Shown piece by piece: positions 44,001 to 50,213 of a stretch of 51,056 nucleotides of DNA. The position numbers and the translations under genes are program-made. Position 1 is the first letter of the stretch. Every line of letters starts with the position of its first letter. Origin of the DNA: an uncultured Oscillibacter sp. (GTDB taxonomy: Bacteria > Bacillota > Clostridia > Oscillospirales > Oscillospiraceae); the NCBI GenBank assembly GCA_900548505.1, contig URKI01000010.1, forward strand, positions 1 to 51,056. Direction: 5' to 3'. The notes under the pieces are model-generated. The model made no database searches and was not told the DNA's origin. It saw only the letters and a program-made list of their open reading frames with translations.

Positions 44001-44566
44001 TGGGGGTGCCGGCCATCGGCGCGGTGCTGGCGGACTTTGCCCAGGAGGGCGGGCCTACCCGCTTTTCCGACGGCCAGCGTGTGACGCTGTGCGGCGTGGT
44101 GACGTCCAGCAAGACCAAGACCACGAAAAATAACTCCCTCATGGCCTATGTGACCGTGGAGGACGACACCGCTGCCATGGAGCTGTTGTGCTTTTCCCGG
44201 GTGCTGGATACCTGCGGGGCATACCTCAGCGAGAACCAGGCCGTTGTGGTGAAAGGCAAGCTCTCCGTCCGGGACGAAAAGGCCCCCCAGCTCATGTGCG
44301 ACAGCGTGGAGCCGCTGGAGCGGCTGGGGGAGGGGGCACCGCCTCCGCCGGAGAAGCCCAAGACGCTCTATCTGAAGTTCCCGTCCCTCCAGGACCCGTC
44401 TGTCCGGCATATGAAGCTTGTGTTTGCCATGTTCCCCGGCACAGACCCGGTGAAGATGGTCATGGCGGACACCCGCAAGGTTTACGCCGCCCGGGTGCTG
44501 CTGCGCCCTGCGCTGGTGGAAGAGGCAAAGGAGACTCTGGGCGAGGAAAACGTGGTAGTCAAGTGA
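41087..44566 (+). CDS. dnaE: DNA polymerase III subunit alpha (DnaE)
   Basis: Replicative polymerase subunit of 1159 residues. It begins with the PHP domain ([17 protein letters not shown], 4-20) and has the polymerase core with the catalytic acidic motif PDIDMDFGD (about 397-405). Also present are [23 protein letters not shown], the [11 protein letters not shown] block, FAMPolIII-type helix-hairpin segments, and a C-terminal OB fold ([18 protein letters not shown]..). The length fits DnaE rather than PolC. AAAGGAAACGACT precedes the ATG. The last gene of the rightward run; a strong terminator follows. Confidence 0.97.
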   Translation: [1159 protein letters not shown]

Positions 44567-44587
44567 GCGAAAAACCGACTGAAAAAG

Positions 44588-44628
44588 AAAAAGCAGCCCC
44601 GCGCCAAATCGGCGCGGGGCTGCTTTTT
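44588..44628. terminator. Bidirectional terminator between dnaE and the DUF4364 gene
   Basis: A perfect 18-bp stem (AAAAAGCAGCCCCGCGCC at 44588-44605 with its complement at 44611-44628) has A5 and T5 ends and lies between convergent genes. Confidence 0.95.
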
Positions 44629-44632
44629 GCGT

Positions 44633-45181
44633 TCATTCCACGTCCTCTTCCTCCGGCTCGGAGGACATGAGCACCCGCATGATCTCGCTGTACAGGCGCT
44701 CGGGGTTTTTGCGGAAACGGTCTGCCAGCTCCTGGGCCATATCTTCCCGGGGCATGGCCAGCCGCAGATCCATGACGCTGCCCATGTCGTCATCCAGGGC
44801 CAGGGACACCGTGTAGGTGCCGTTTTCCCGCTTTTCACACCCGGCACGCACCTGACTTTTACGCAGGAGCTTGCGGTTGCAGGAGGCCAGGTTCTTGTCG
44901 CACTGGAGACGGACGGAGTAGGGGAGGCTGGACTCGCAGATGTGGCTGTTGCGCAGACCCTTTTCGGTGATGGCGTACAAGCCGTCCTCCGACAGCGTCA
45001 GATGTTCGGTTTTGACCAGGTCGGCCAGACACTCGGAAAAGTCGAAATAGTCGATTGCGTCGTCACAGAGCGTCAGATCCAGTACCGTGTCAAAAGGGAC
45101 CGGCTCCACCAGTCGGGCGGTGATGTACAGGATCAAAAACTTGATTTCCAGCTTGTCGTGGATGAAACCGCGTCCCGTCAT
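44633..45181 (-). CDS. DUF4364 family protein
   Basis: Protein of 182 residues of the DUF4364 family, found in Clostridia. The N-terminal half looks like a winged helix (KLEIKFLILYITARLVEPVPFDTV, then DYFDFSECLADLVKTEHL and YAITEKGL), so DNA binding is possible. The C-terminal half is a beta-rich ligand-like domain ending in the acidic EPEEEDVE. Function unknown. ATG 45181 follows AAGGAGTG. Monocistronic, with promoter at 45250-45278. Confidence 0.8.
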   Translation of the reverse strand: MTGRGFIHDKLEIKFLILYITARLVEPVPFDTVLDLTLCDDAIDYFDFSECLADLVKTEHLTLSEDGLYAITEKGLRNSHICESSLPYSVRLQCDKNLASCNRKLLRKSQVRAGCEKRENGTYTVSLALDDDMGSVMDLRLAMPREDMAQELADRFRKNPERLYSEIMRVLMSSEPEEEDVE

Positions 45182-45249
45182 AGGGAATACACTCCTTCTT
45201 GTCAGATGGGCACAGGCCACGCCTGCGTCCCGATTGCTTATTTGTTTTC

Positions 45250-45278
45250 ATTATAACCCATTTTGGAACATGTGTACA
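45250..45278 (-). promoter_or_regulatory. Sigma-A promoter of the DUF4364 gene
   Basis: On the minus strand: TGTACA (45273-45278), 17 bp, TATAAT (45250-45255). Confidence 0.72.
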
Positions 45279-45280
45279 GA

Positions 45281-45314
45281 AAAAAATGCGGAGGCCGGTT
45301 TTCCGGCCTCCGCA
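45281..45314 (-). terminator. Terminator of the cysteine-rich gene
   Basis: A perfect 12-bp stem, TGCGGAGGCCGG (45287-45298) with CCGGCCTCCGCA (45303-45314), is followed on the minus strand by TTTTTT. It lies 4 bases beyond the stop at 45319. Confidence 0.92.
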
Positions 45315-45318
45315 AGGG

Positions 45319-46158
45319 TCATTTGCAGCAGGAGCAGAGATTTTTGGTTTCCTGGTAGTTTTCCGGCTTGTGCACGGTGTTGGGCGGGAAGAACTCACCC
45401 ACGGGGAAGGAGATGTTGCGGAACACGCAGCAGGGGTCCTCGCTGCCGGCGCCGCAGGAGCACTCCTTCTCCGGCATGCAGTAGTCGTACACGGGGATCA
45501 GCAGCTGGGAGTCCCGCTCCAGACGGACGATGGAGAACTGGCCCAGCGTCACATAGATTCGGCGGGTGTCATCACCGCTGGAGAGATCTCCTCCGAAGCA
45601 GCCGTTGATGAAGGAGGGCACCTCGCACAGGTCGCAGTCGCAGTCCCGCTTGCCGCAGCAGTCCATGATGCGGGCGTCCAGCACGATGGGGTCTACCGCC
45701 TCCACCACCGCCACGGGAGCGTTGGCCCGGCGCAGCTCCTGGACGTCCGGCTCGCCCACGCACATCTGGGAGGAGAAGATCTTGGCGTTGCCCTCGCTGC
45801 CGAACAGGATGACGCGTTTGTCAAACACGCACAGGCCCTCCACCGGCACGGGCACCGGGCAGGAGAGATAGGCCTGCAGGGTCACGGCGTAGAAAAAGCG
45901 CATATCTACCGTGTAGAACCCACGGTTGAAGCTGACGGGCTCCACGTCCACGTAGACGTAGAGCAGCTTGGCGCTGCCGCCCTTAACGGACTGGGCCCGG
46001 TTGATAACGTCCGCATACTGCATTTTGGGATAGAAGCGCAGGTCTTCCACGCAATCCTTATCCCGGCAGGAGTCATAGATCTTCCGGGTGTGGATGCACA
46101 CCGCCTCCCGTACATTGCCGCACTCCGACACGGGGCCGGGCATGATTTTATCAGGCAT
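45319..46158 (-). CDS. Cysteine-rich protein, possibly spore-associated
   Basis: Soluble protein of 279 residues with 21 cysteines by my count (7.5%), many clustered: CIHTRKIYDSCRDKDCVEDL (residues 21-40), DCCGKRDCDCDLC near the middle, CSCGAGSEDPCC, and the extreme C-terminus CSCCK. No signal peptide or membrane segment. The KIYDSCRDKDC block seems familiar from conserved Clostridia proteins, but I cannot name the family or a function. Cysteine clustering and a mother-cell-like promoter (46210-46235) point to a spore-layer protein; this is inference. ATG 46158 follows GGAGGTATTGTC. Confidence 0.7.
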   Translation of the reverse strand: MPDKIMPGPVSECGNVREAVCIHTRKIYDSCRDKDCVEDLRFYPKMQYADVINRAQSVKGGSAKLLYVYVDVEPVSFNRGFYTVDMRFFYAVTLQAYLSCPVPVPVEGLCVFDKRVILFGSEGNAKIFSSQMCVGEPDVQELRRANAPVAVVEAVDPIVLDARIMDCCGKRDCDCDLCEVPSFINGCFGGDLSSGDDTRRIYVTLGQFSIVRLERDSQLLIPVYDYCMPEKECSCGAGSEDPCCVFRNISFPVGEFFPPNTVHKPENYQETKNLCSCCK

Positions 46159-46209
46159 GACAATACCTCCTAGTAAGTAGCTGAAATGAAAGAACGGGTC
46201 TTTCAATCC

Positions 46210-46235
46210 AGTGTATGCACCGGGAGGCCGGTGGT
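46210..46235 (-). promoter_or_regulatory. Candidate mother-cell (sigma-K/E-type) promoter
   Basis: On the minus strand: AC (46234-46235), 16 bp, CATACACTG (CATA at 46214-46217). This matches the Bacillus sigma-K pattern AC-N16/17-CATANNNTA except for the last base. The -10 alone (CATACACT) also matches sigma-E, but no sigma-E -35 is seen. It lies about 50 bases upstream of the cysteine-rich gene. Confidence 0.45.
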
Positions 46236-46239
46236 GAGA

Positions 46240-46266
46240 AAAAGCGGCGGAGAATCCGCCGCTTTT
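46240..46266. terminator. Terminator of the DUF3048 gene
   Basis: A perfect 12-bp stem AAAAGCGGCGGA / TCCGCCGCTTTT (46240-46251 with 46255-46266), 3-base loop, directly after the stop at 46268. On the minus strand it ends in TTTTT. Confidence 0.88.
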
Positions 46267-46267
46267 C

Positions 46268-47347
46268 TTATTCGTAAGTGAGGGTGCTGGTCCGGGGACT
46301 GATGATGCACACATAGCTGTTCCCCTGTCCCAGGGAGAGGGGGGAGCCGTCTTCCAAGGTGTAGACAAAGGGGCTGTTCCGGTCTGCCTTGCTCCAGCGG
46401 ATGGGGACCGCCTTGCCGCCGCAGAAGAATGTGCCGTCGCCGCTGCCGGTGAGGGTGACCCGCAGCCGTCCCGCCGTGTCGCCGGGAATAACGGAGATGG
46501 AGGTTTCCAGAATCAGCACATTGGTGGCGGACACCTGGGTGTTGGTCCCGCCGTCCATGTAGGCCGCACCGTACTGGCTTACCAGGTATTTGCCGCTTTC
46601 GGCGTCGTAGTCGAACTGCCCGGTTTTATAGTTGGTGTAGCGCAGCGTTACGGCAGTAGCAGGTGCGCCGTTTGCCGGGGTGCCGTCGGGGACGAAAGAC
46701 TGACCGTAGGTGTAGTCCTCCCGGTGCTCCGTGGGGAAGTGGTCCTGAGCCAGGTAGTCTCCGATGGCGGAGGCAGAGGTGAGCATGCTGTGCTCATATC
46801 CCATGGACTTGCGCCGGTCCGCGTCCCGCCAGAAGATCTTGGCGTCGGAGCCGCCGTTGACGCCGTCCATATTGTCTACGCCCCAGGCGGAGATGTCATC
46901 ATAGGCGTCCGGACTGCCGCCGGCGTGCACCAGCAGTGCGTCGTGTCCCAGTGCCAGCTCCAGGTAATAGGGGCGGGTGGAGCGGATGCTGCCCAGGTCC
47001 TCCACGCCCTCCAATGTCTGGTAGACGCCCAGCATCCGGGTGATGCCGCCCTCGGCAGGCACCTCATAGATGATGTCCGCCTGGGAAACACCCAGCTGGG
47101 GCTGGGCAATCTTGAGGTTATTGAACATGACAGCTACCGGGCGGTCGTCCTCAAACTCCGGTTCCATGGGCTCGCCGGTCAGGGGGTTTATCCCGGCGGG
47201 AACATAGGGCTCCGGTTCAGGTTCCGGCTCTTCTATCGGAGGCAGTGTGACTTCCGGCTCCGGTTCGGGCTCCGGCTCTTTGCCGCAGCCTGTGAGACTC
47301 AGCAGCAGCGCTGCCGAGAGAAAGAGGGTCATGATCCGCTTATCCAT
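46268..47347 (-). CDS. DUF3048 domain-containing lipoprotein
   Basis: Exported lipoprotein of 359 residues (YerB-like). The signal peptide ends in lipobox LTGC (Cys21) and is followed by a Glu-Pro repeat linker (about 24-48, mostly EPEPEP). The DUF3048 domain starts at PLTGEPMEPEFEDDRPVAVM and includes GVSQADIIYEVPAEGGITRM and SIRSTRPYYLELALGHDALLVHAGGS. Function unknown; YerB in Bacillus is an uncharacterised membrane-anchored protein. Own promoter at 47380-47409. Confidence 0.9.
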   Translation of the reverse strand: MDKRIMTLFLSAALLLSLTGCGKEPEPEPEPEVTLPPIEEPEPEPEPYVPAGINPLTGEPMEPEFEDDRPVAVMFNNLKIAQPQLGVSQADIIYEVPAEGGITRMLGVYQTLEGVEDLGSIRSTRPYYLELALGHDALLVHAGGSPDAYDDISAWGVDNMDGVNGGSDAKIFWRDADRRKSMGYEHSMLTSASAIGDYLAQDHFPTEHREDYTYGQSFVPDGTPANGAPATAVTLRYTNYKTGQFDYDAESGKYLVSQYGAAYMDGGTNTQVSATNVLILETSISVIPGDTAGRLRVTLTGSGDGTFFCGGKAVPIRWSKADRNSPFVYTLEDGSPLSLGQGNSYVCIISPRTSTLTYE

Positions 47348-47379
47348 GTCTCCGCCGCCTTTCCGGTTCAGTTTTCCTT

Positions 47380-47409
47380 ATGATATCAACCCCGCGGGCA
47401 GGCCGTCAA
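47380..47409 (-). promoter_or_regulatory. Sigma-A promoter of the DUF3048 gene
   Basis: On the minus strand: TTGACG (47404-47409), 18 bp, TATCAT (47380-47385), 33 bases before the start. Confidence 0.68.
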
Positions 47410-47436
47410 GGCGGAAAGCGCCCTTTTTCGACAAAG

Positions 47437-47853
47437 CTACATCTGCTTGCGGTAGTGGAAGATCAGGAACAGGTCCAAAAAGGATTTGGCCAGAAACACA
47501 CCCACGGCGGCCACCGTCACCCACAGCGGTGCGTCCAGCCCGATGGAGACCCATGCCGCCACAAGGATAGTCCATTGCAGTACCTCGCCGGACACCGCCT
47601 GAGCCCGGCGGCGGATGGCCACGTTGCGCTCGTCGTTTGCCTCGATCTGCGCTTTGCGCATGATCTCGGGCTCTTTTTCCTCCCACCGCAGCGTACGGAA
47701 TTTGGAAAAGCCGAAAGCAAACAGTCCCATGCCGATGGCTGTAGCCGTAGCGCCCACTGTGTCCGGGATGCGGTGCTCCAGCACCAGACTTACGATGACT
47801 AGCAGCAGTCCTGCAGTGCCCAGGGCCAGATAGCCTTTGGTTTTGCGTCTCAT
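47437..47853 (-). CDS. Membrane protein paired with an XRE regulator
   Basis: Protein of 138 residues with four hydrophobic segments: about 8-25, 31-48, 91-106 and 109-130. Between the second and third is a charged cytosolic loop (RWEEKEPEIMRKAQIEANDERNVAIRRRAQ), a pattern seen in small membrane proteins encoded next to XRE-type regulators. No enzymatic motif. The ATG overlaps the regulator stop by 4 bases, so they are translated together. Function unknown. Confidence 0.75.
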   Translation of the reverse strand: MRRKTKGYLALGTAGLLLVIVSLVLEHRIPDTVGATATAIGMGLFAFGFSKFRTLRWEEKEPEIMRKAQIEANDERNVAIRRRAQAVSGEVLQWTILVAAWVSIGLDAPLWVTVAAVGVFLAKSFLDLFLIFHYRKQM

Positions 47854-48053
47854 TTGGCATCCTCCTCGTAGATGAAAATATCCTCGATGGCAAGGCCGAA
47901 GTAGCGGGCGATCTTGAACGCCAGCAGGATGGAGGGATTGTAGCGCCCGTTCTCCAAGGAGCCGATGGTCTGCCGGGAGACCTCCAGTGCCTCGGCCAGC
48001 TCCTCCTGCTTGATGCCCCGCGCTTTGCGCAGTGCTTCCAGATTGTTTTTCAT
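47850..48053 (-). CDS. Small XRE-family transcriptional regulator
   Basis: Single-domain HTH protein of 67 residues: LEALRKARGIKQEELAEALEVSRQTIGSLENGRYNPSILLAFKIARYF is a complete XRE/Cro helix-turn-helix, close to the YozG-like group, with a short acidic tail. ATG 48053 is preferred over GTG 48059 because GGAGG is 9 bases upstream. It precedes and overlaps the membrane-protein gene. A perfect palindrome (48071-48092) just downstream of its promoter suggests autorepression. Confidence 0.9.
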   Translation of the reverse strand: MKNNLEALRKARGIKQEELAEALEVSRQTIGSLENGRYNPSILLAFKIARYFGLAIEDIFIYEEDAK

Positions 48054-48070
48054 GTGCACCTTCCTCCTGC

Positions 48071-48126
48071 TATGGAAAGTGTCCTTTCCATAGCTTCACC
48101 ATAGCACGCAGCTGTGTAAATGTCAA
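48071..48126 (-). promoter_or_regulatory. Promoter and operator of the XRE/membrane pair
   Basis: On the minus strand: TTGACA (48121-48126), 17 bp, TATGGT (48098-48103). Just downstream lies the palindrome TATGGAAAG-TGTC-CTTTCCATA (48071-48092), with perfect 9-bp arms, covering the start of transcription and leader. A matching half site (GATGGAAAG on the minus strand, 48132-48140) lies upstream of the -35. Confidence 0.8.
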
Positions 48127-48152
48127 GCAAGCTTTCCATCAAATTGGGGGGC

Positions 48153-48179
48153 ATAACCGGGGACAACCTCTCATACAGT
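48153..48179 (+). promoter_or_regulatory. Sigma-E-type promoter of the spoIIIA operon
   Basis: ATA (48153-48155), exactly 16 bp, CATACAGT (48172-48179). This equals the Bacillus sigma-E consensus (ATA-N16-CATACANT). spoIIIA is a sigma-E operon in Bacillus. It lies about 50 bases before the spoIIIAA start and is divergent from the XRE promoter. Confidence 0.82.
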
Positions 48180-48229
48180 GGAGTAACCAAAGAAAGGGGG
48201 CATGGCCCTTGGAACGAGAGGGAACGGAC

Positions 48230-49120
48230 ATGCGGTATGAAGCGGCGGCGGCACTGCTGCCGGAGGAGCTGCGCCGTGCGGCGCTGACATTGCCGCCGCC
48301 GCTGCGCTGCCGGGCGGAGGAACTGCGGCTGCGGGCGGAACGGCCCATGACGGCATTGACCGGAGAGGAGGAACGGCCGCTTCCGGCCACGGTGACGCCT
48401 CGCCTCCTGGAAGAGCTTTGCGACCGGGCATCGGAGTATTCCCGCTATGCTGCGGCGGAGACCATCCGACAAGGATACTTATCGGTGCGGGGCGGCTTCC
48501 GGCTGGGGCTGTGCGGCACGGCGGTCATCAAGGGGGAGGAGAGTACCGCCATGCGGCAGCTTTCCTCGGCGGTGCTGCGGATCGGGCGGGAAAAGATCGG
48601 CATCGGGCGAACACTCTCACCGGTACTTTTTAAGAATGGACGGTTTTTAAGTACGCTGCTGCTTTCGCCCCCCGGCGGCGGAAAGACCACGCTGCTGCGG
48701 GATCTGGTGCGCTGCCTCTCCGACGGAGATGGCTGCCCGGCCCGCCGGGTGGCGCTTCTGGACGAGCGGGGAGAGGTGGCCGTCATGTGCGGCGGTATCC
48801 CGCAGATGGAGGTGGGCAGGCGCACGGATGTGCTGGACGGCTGTCCCAAGGCCCTGGGCATCCCCATGGTGCTGCGGGCCATGAACCCGCAGGTCATCGC
48901 CGTGGACGAGATCACCCGCCGTCAGGACCTGGAGGCCATGGTGCTCTCGGCTGGCTGCGGCGTTGGACTGCTGGCCACCATCCATGCCGCCGACCGGCGG
49001 GAGCTGGAGGAAAAGCCGCTGTACCGGCAGCTGCTCGCAGAGCACGTTTTTTCTCTGGCGGTATGCATCCGGCGGCAGGCGGATGGAACCAGGACCTATA
49101 TGGTGGAGGAACTGGAATGA
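48230..49120 (+). CDS. spoIIIAA: Stage III sporulation protein AA
   Basis: Cytosolic ATPase of the mother-cell SpoIIIA-SpoIIQ channel that keeps the forespore active. The 296-residue protein has Walker A PPGGGKTT (147-154), LLDERGEVA, the conserved DVLDGCPKALGIPMVLRAMNPQVIAVDEI stretch with Walker B, and ATIHAAD. It resembles secretion ATPases. ATG 48230 is used (GAGAGGG upstream); an in-frame TTG at 48209 is possible. First gene of spoIIIAA-AE; its stop overlaps spoIIIAB. Confidence 0.95.
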   Translation: MRYEAAAALLPEELRRAALTLPPPLRCRAEELRLRAERPMTALTGEEERPLPATVTPRLLEELCDRASEYSRYAAAETIRQGYLSVRGGFRLGLCGTAVIKGEESTAMRQLSSAVLRIGREKIGIGRTLSPVLFKNGRFLSTLLLSPPGGGKTTLLRDLVRCLSDGDGCPARRVALLDERGEVAVMCGGIPQMEVGRRTDVLDGCPKALGIPMVLRAMNPQVIAVDEITRRQDLEAMVLSAGCGVGLLATIHAADRRELEEKPLYRQLLAEHVFSLAVCIRRQADGTRTYMVEELE

Positions 49121-49614
49121 ACAAGCTTTTGGGCGCGGCACTGGTACTGGCGGCGGGCGTTTGGGCCCGGTGGATGACGGTAGTTCAGCGCCGCAGACGG
49201 CGGGACATGCTGGCGTCGCTGTGCGCCGCCCTGCGGTGCATGAGCGAGGAGATCCGCATGACCCGCGTCCCCATGCCGGAGCTTCTGAAAGAACTGGGAG
49301 CACGGTACCCGGATGGCGCCGGGGCGTTTTTCCGGCGTACCGCTGCCGGCATCGGCCGGGGGCAGGGACTGGGCGAAGCCTGGCAGCAGGCGGCGGAGGA
49401 GCTGCCGCTGCCCCGGGAGGAGCGCATGACTCTTCAGGAACTGGGCTGGGGCCTGCGGGGAGACGAGGAGGCGGCCTGCCGTGCGCTGGCGGCGGCTTCG
49501 CTGCGGCTGGAGCGGCTTTTGGAGGAATGGGACAGGCAGCGACCCGAGGAGGAAAAACGGGAGACAGCCATGTGGCTGTCCGGCTCGGCGCTGCTGGTGA
49601 TCTTGCTGATATGA
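49117..49614 (+). CDS. spoIIIAB: Stage III sporulation protein AB
   Basis: Membrane-anchored protein of 165 residues with GspF-like fold in characterised homologues. It has an N-terminal hydrophobic segment (LLGAALVLAAGVWARWM), helical domains containing LCAALRCMSEEIRMTRVPMPELL and LGWGLRGDEEAAC, and a C-terminal hydrophobic segment (MWLSGSALLVILLI). ATG 49117 overlaps the spoIIIAA stop by 4 bases. Part of the transenvelope channel base. Confidence 0.92.
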   Translation: MNKLLGAALVLAAGVWARWMTVVQRRRRRDMLASLCAALRCMSEEIRMTRVPMPELLKELGARYPDGAGAFFRRTAAGIGRGQGLGEAWQQAAEELPLPREERMTLQELGWGLRGDEEAACRALAAASLRLERLLEEWDRQRPEEEKRETAMWLSGSALLVILLI

Positions 49615-49626
49615 GGGATGCGGCTT

Positions 49627-49821
49627 ATGGATGTGGATTTGATTTTCAAGATCGCCGCCATCGGCATTCTGGTGGCGGTATTAAACCAGCTGCTGGTCCG
49701 CTCCGGGCGGGAGGAGCAGGCCATGATGACCACGCTTGCTGGCCTGGTGGTGGTTTTGATGATGATGGTGCGGCAGATCAGCGAGCTGTTCGAGCTGATC
49801 CGCACCCTGTTTGGGTTTTGA
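49627..49821 (+). CDS. spoIIIAC: Stage III sporulation protein AC
   Basis: Tiny membrane protein of 64 residues, two hydrophobic segments, with the family sequence DLIFKIAAIGILVAVLNQLL followed by GREEQAMMTTLAG. ATG 49627 has GAGGG 8-9 bases upstream, better than the in-frame ATG at 49618, which overlaps that ribosome binding site. Sits between spoIIIAB and spoIIIAD. Confidence 0.93.
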   Translation: MDVDLIFKIAAIGILVAVLNQLLVRSGREEQAMMTTLAGLVVVLMMMVRQISELFELIRTLFGF

Positions 49822-49823
49822 CC

Positions 49824-50213
49824 ATGGAGCAGGCTATCCAGGTGACCGGGCTTTGCGTGGTGGGGGCGGTGCTGGCACTGACCATCCGCCGGGGAAGCCC
49901 GGAGACGGCGCTGCTATTGAGCATCTGTGCGGCAGTGACGGTGCTGCTGGTGGTGGGACAGGCCCTGGGGGAGCTGCTGGACTTTCTGGAGGAGCTGGGG
50001 ACGCGCAGCGGTGTGCCCCCGGCGCTTTTGGAGCCGCTTTATAAGACCGTGGGCATCGCGCTGGTGGTGCGGGTGGGATCGTCGCTGTGCGCGGACGCGG
50101 GGGAGTCGGCCCTGGGGAAAGTGGTGGAGACGGCGGGGGCCGTGTGCGCGCTGGCGGTAGCGCTGCCCCTGCTTCGGACGGTGCTGGAGCTTTTGATGGA
50201 GCTGATGGGATGA
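49824..50213 (+). CDS. spoIIIAD: Stage III sporulation protein AD
   Basis: Membrane protein of 129 residues with about four hydrophobic segments (AIQVTGLCVVGAVLALTI, TALLLSICAAVTVLLVVG, YKTVGIALVVRVGSSLC, VCALAVALPLLRTVLELL). The YKTVGIALVVRVGSSLCADAGE block is typical of SpoIIIAD. Starts 2 bases after the spoIIIAC stop and overlaps spoIIIAE by 4 bases. Confidence 0.92.
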   Translation: MEQAIQVTGLCVVGAVLALTIRRGSPETALLLSICAAVTVLLVVGQALGELLDFLEELGTRSGVPPALLEPLYKTVGIALVVRVGSSLCADAGESALGKVVETAGAVCALAVALPLLRTVLELLMELMG

